From contig CALGIA010000060.1 of NCBI GenBank assembly GCA_937916005.1, positions 1 to 5,991 of the forward strand: 5,991 nucleotides of DNA. Direction: 5' to 3'. Both the position numbers and the translations under genes were made by a program. This DNA is from an uncultured Rhodospirillaceae bacterium. GTDB taxonomy: Bacteria > Pseudomonadota > Alphaproteobacteria > MPNO01. The notes under the pieces are model-generated. The model made no database searches. It worked only from the letters and a program-made list of their open reading frames with translations, and was not told where the DNA came from. Positions 5,978 to 5,991 of this stretch are shown piece by piece (positions within the stretch are counted from its first letter, which is position 1; every line of letters begins with the position of its first letter).

Positions 5978-5991
5978 ATGACAAGATAGTC

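Noticed and set aside
5979..5991. Minus-strand TTGTCA near the window end as a -35 box for the MBL-fold operon
   Set aside because: It resembles the consensus, but the spacer to TATAAT is 24 bases, too long for a standard sigma-70 promoter.
1..5991. Mobile element, CRISPR array, phage or defence system
   Set aside because: No transposase, integrase, repeat-spacer pattern or defence-type domain was found in any frame. All four genes are metabolic enzymes of similar base composition.

Overview
The window most resembles the chromosome of a GC-rich Gram-negative bacterium, probably an alphaproteobacterium. That placement is an inference from high GC content, G/C-ending codons and the types of catabolic genes present. 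No rRNA, tRNA or other taxonomic marker is present. The region is tightly packed: four protein genes fill almost all of it, and no gap exceeds about 160 bases. I see no tRNA, rRNA, CRISPR array, insertion sequence, integrase or phage gene.

Layout. (1) Positions 1-950, minus strand: the N-terminal 316 residues of an acyl-CoA dehydrogenase whose C-terminus lies beyond the left edge. (2) Positions 951-1107: a divergent promoter region with several short dyads. (3) Positions 1108-3477, plus strand: a complete 789-residue molybdopterin-binding (large) subunit of the xanthine dehydrogenase / aldehyde oxidase / CoxL family. No FAD or 2Fe-2S partner subunit is encoded beside it. (4) Positions 3474-4994, minus strand: a complete AMP-forming acyl-CoA synthetase that converges on the molybdenum subunit, with the two stop codons overlapping. 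(5) Positions 4999-5883, minus strand: a metallo-beta-lactamase-fold hydrolase, four bases upstream of the synthetase and almost certainly in the same operon. (6) Positions 5884-5991: the leader and probable promoter of that operon, with a perfect TATAAT and two dyads.

How the genes may work together. The set looks like part of a catabolic locus for an unidentified organic compound. A molybdenum hydroxylase could oxidise a ring carbon or aldehyde, the MBL-fold enzyme could hydrolyse a lactone or other ester-like bond, the synthetase could activate the resulting acid as a CoA thioester, and the dehydrogenase could start beta-oxidation. This order is inferred from enzyme classes only, and the three transcription units need not serve one pathway.

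The most unusual non-coding signal is a perfect 20-bp palindrome inside the last codons of the MBL gene, just ahead of the synthetase start. I found no evidence of a wholly new biological system. The best leads are the unaccompanied molybdenum subunit with its non-standard active-site loop, and the palindrome.
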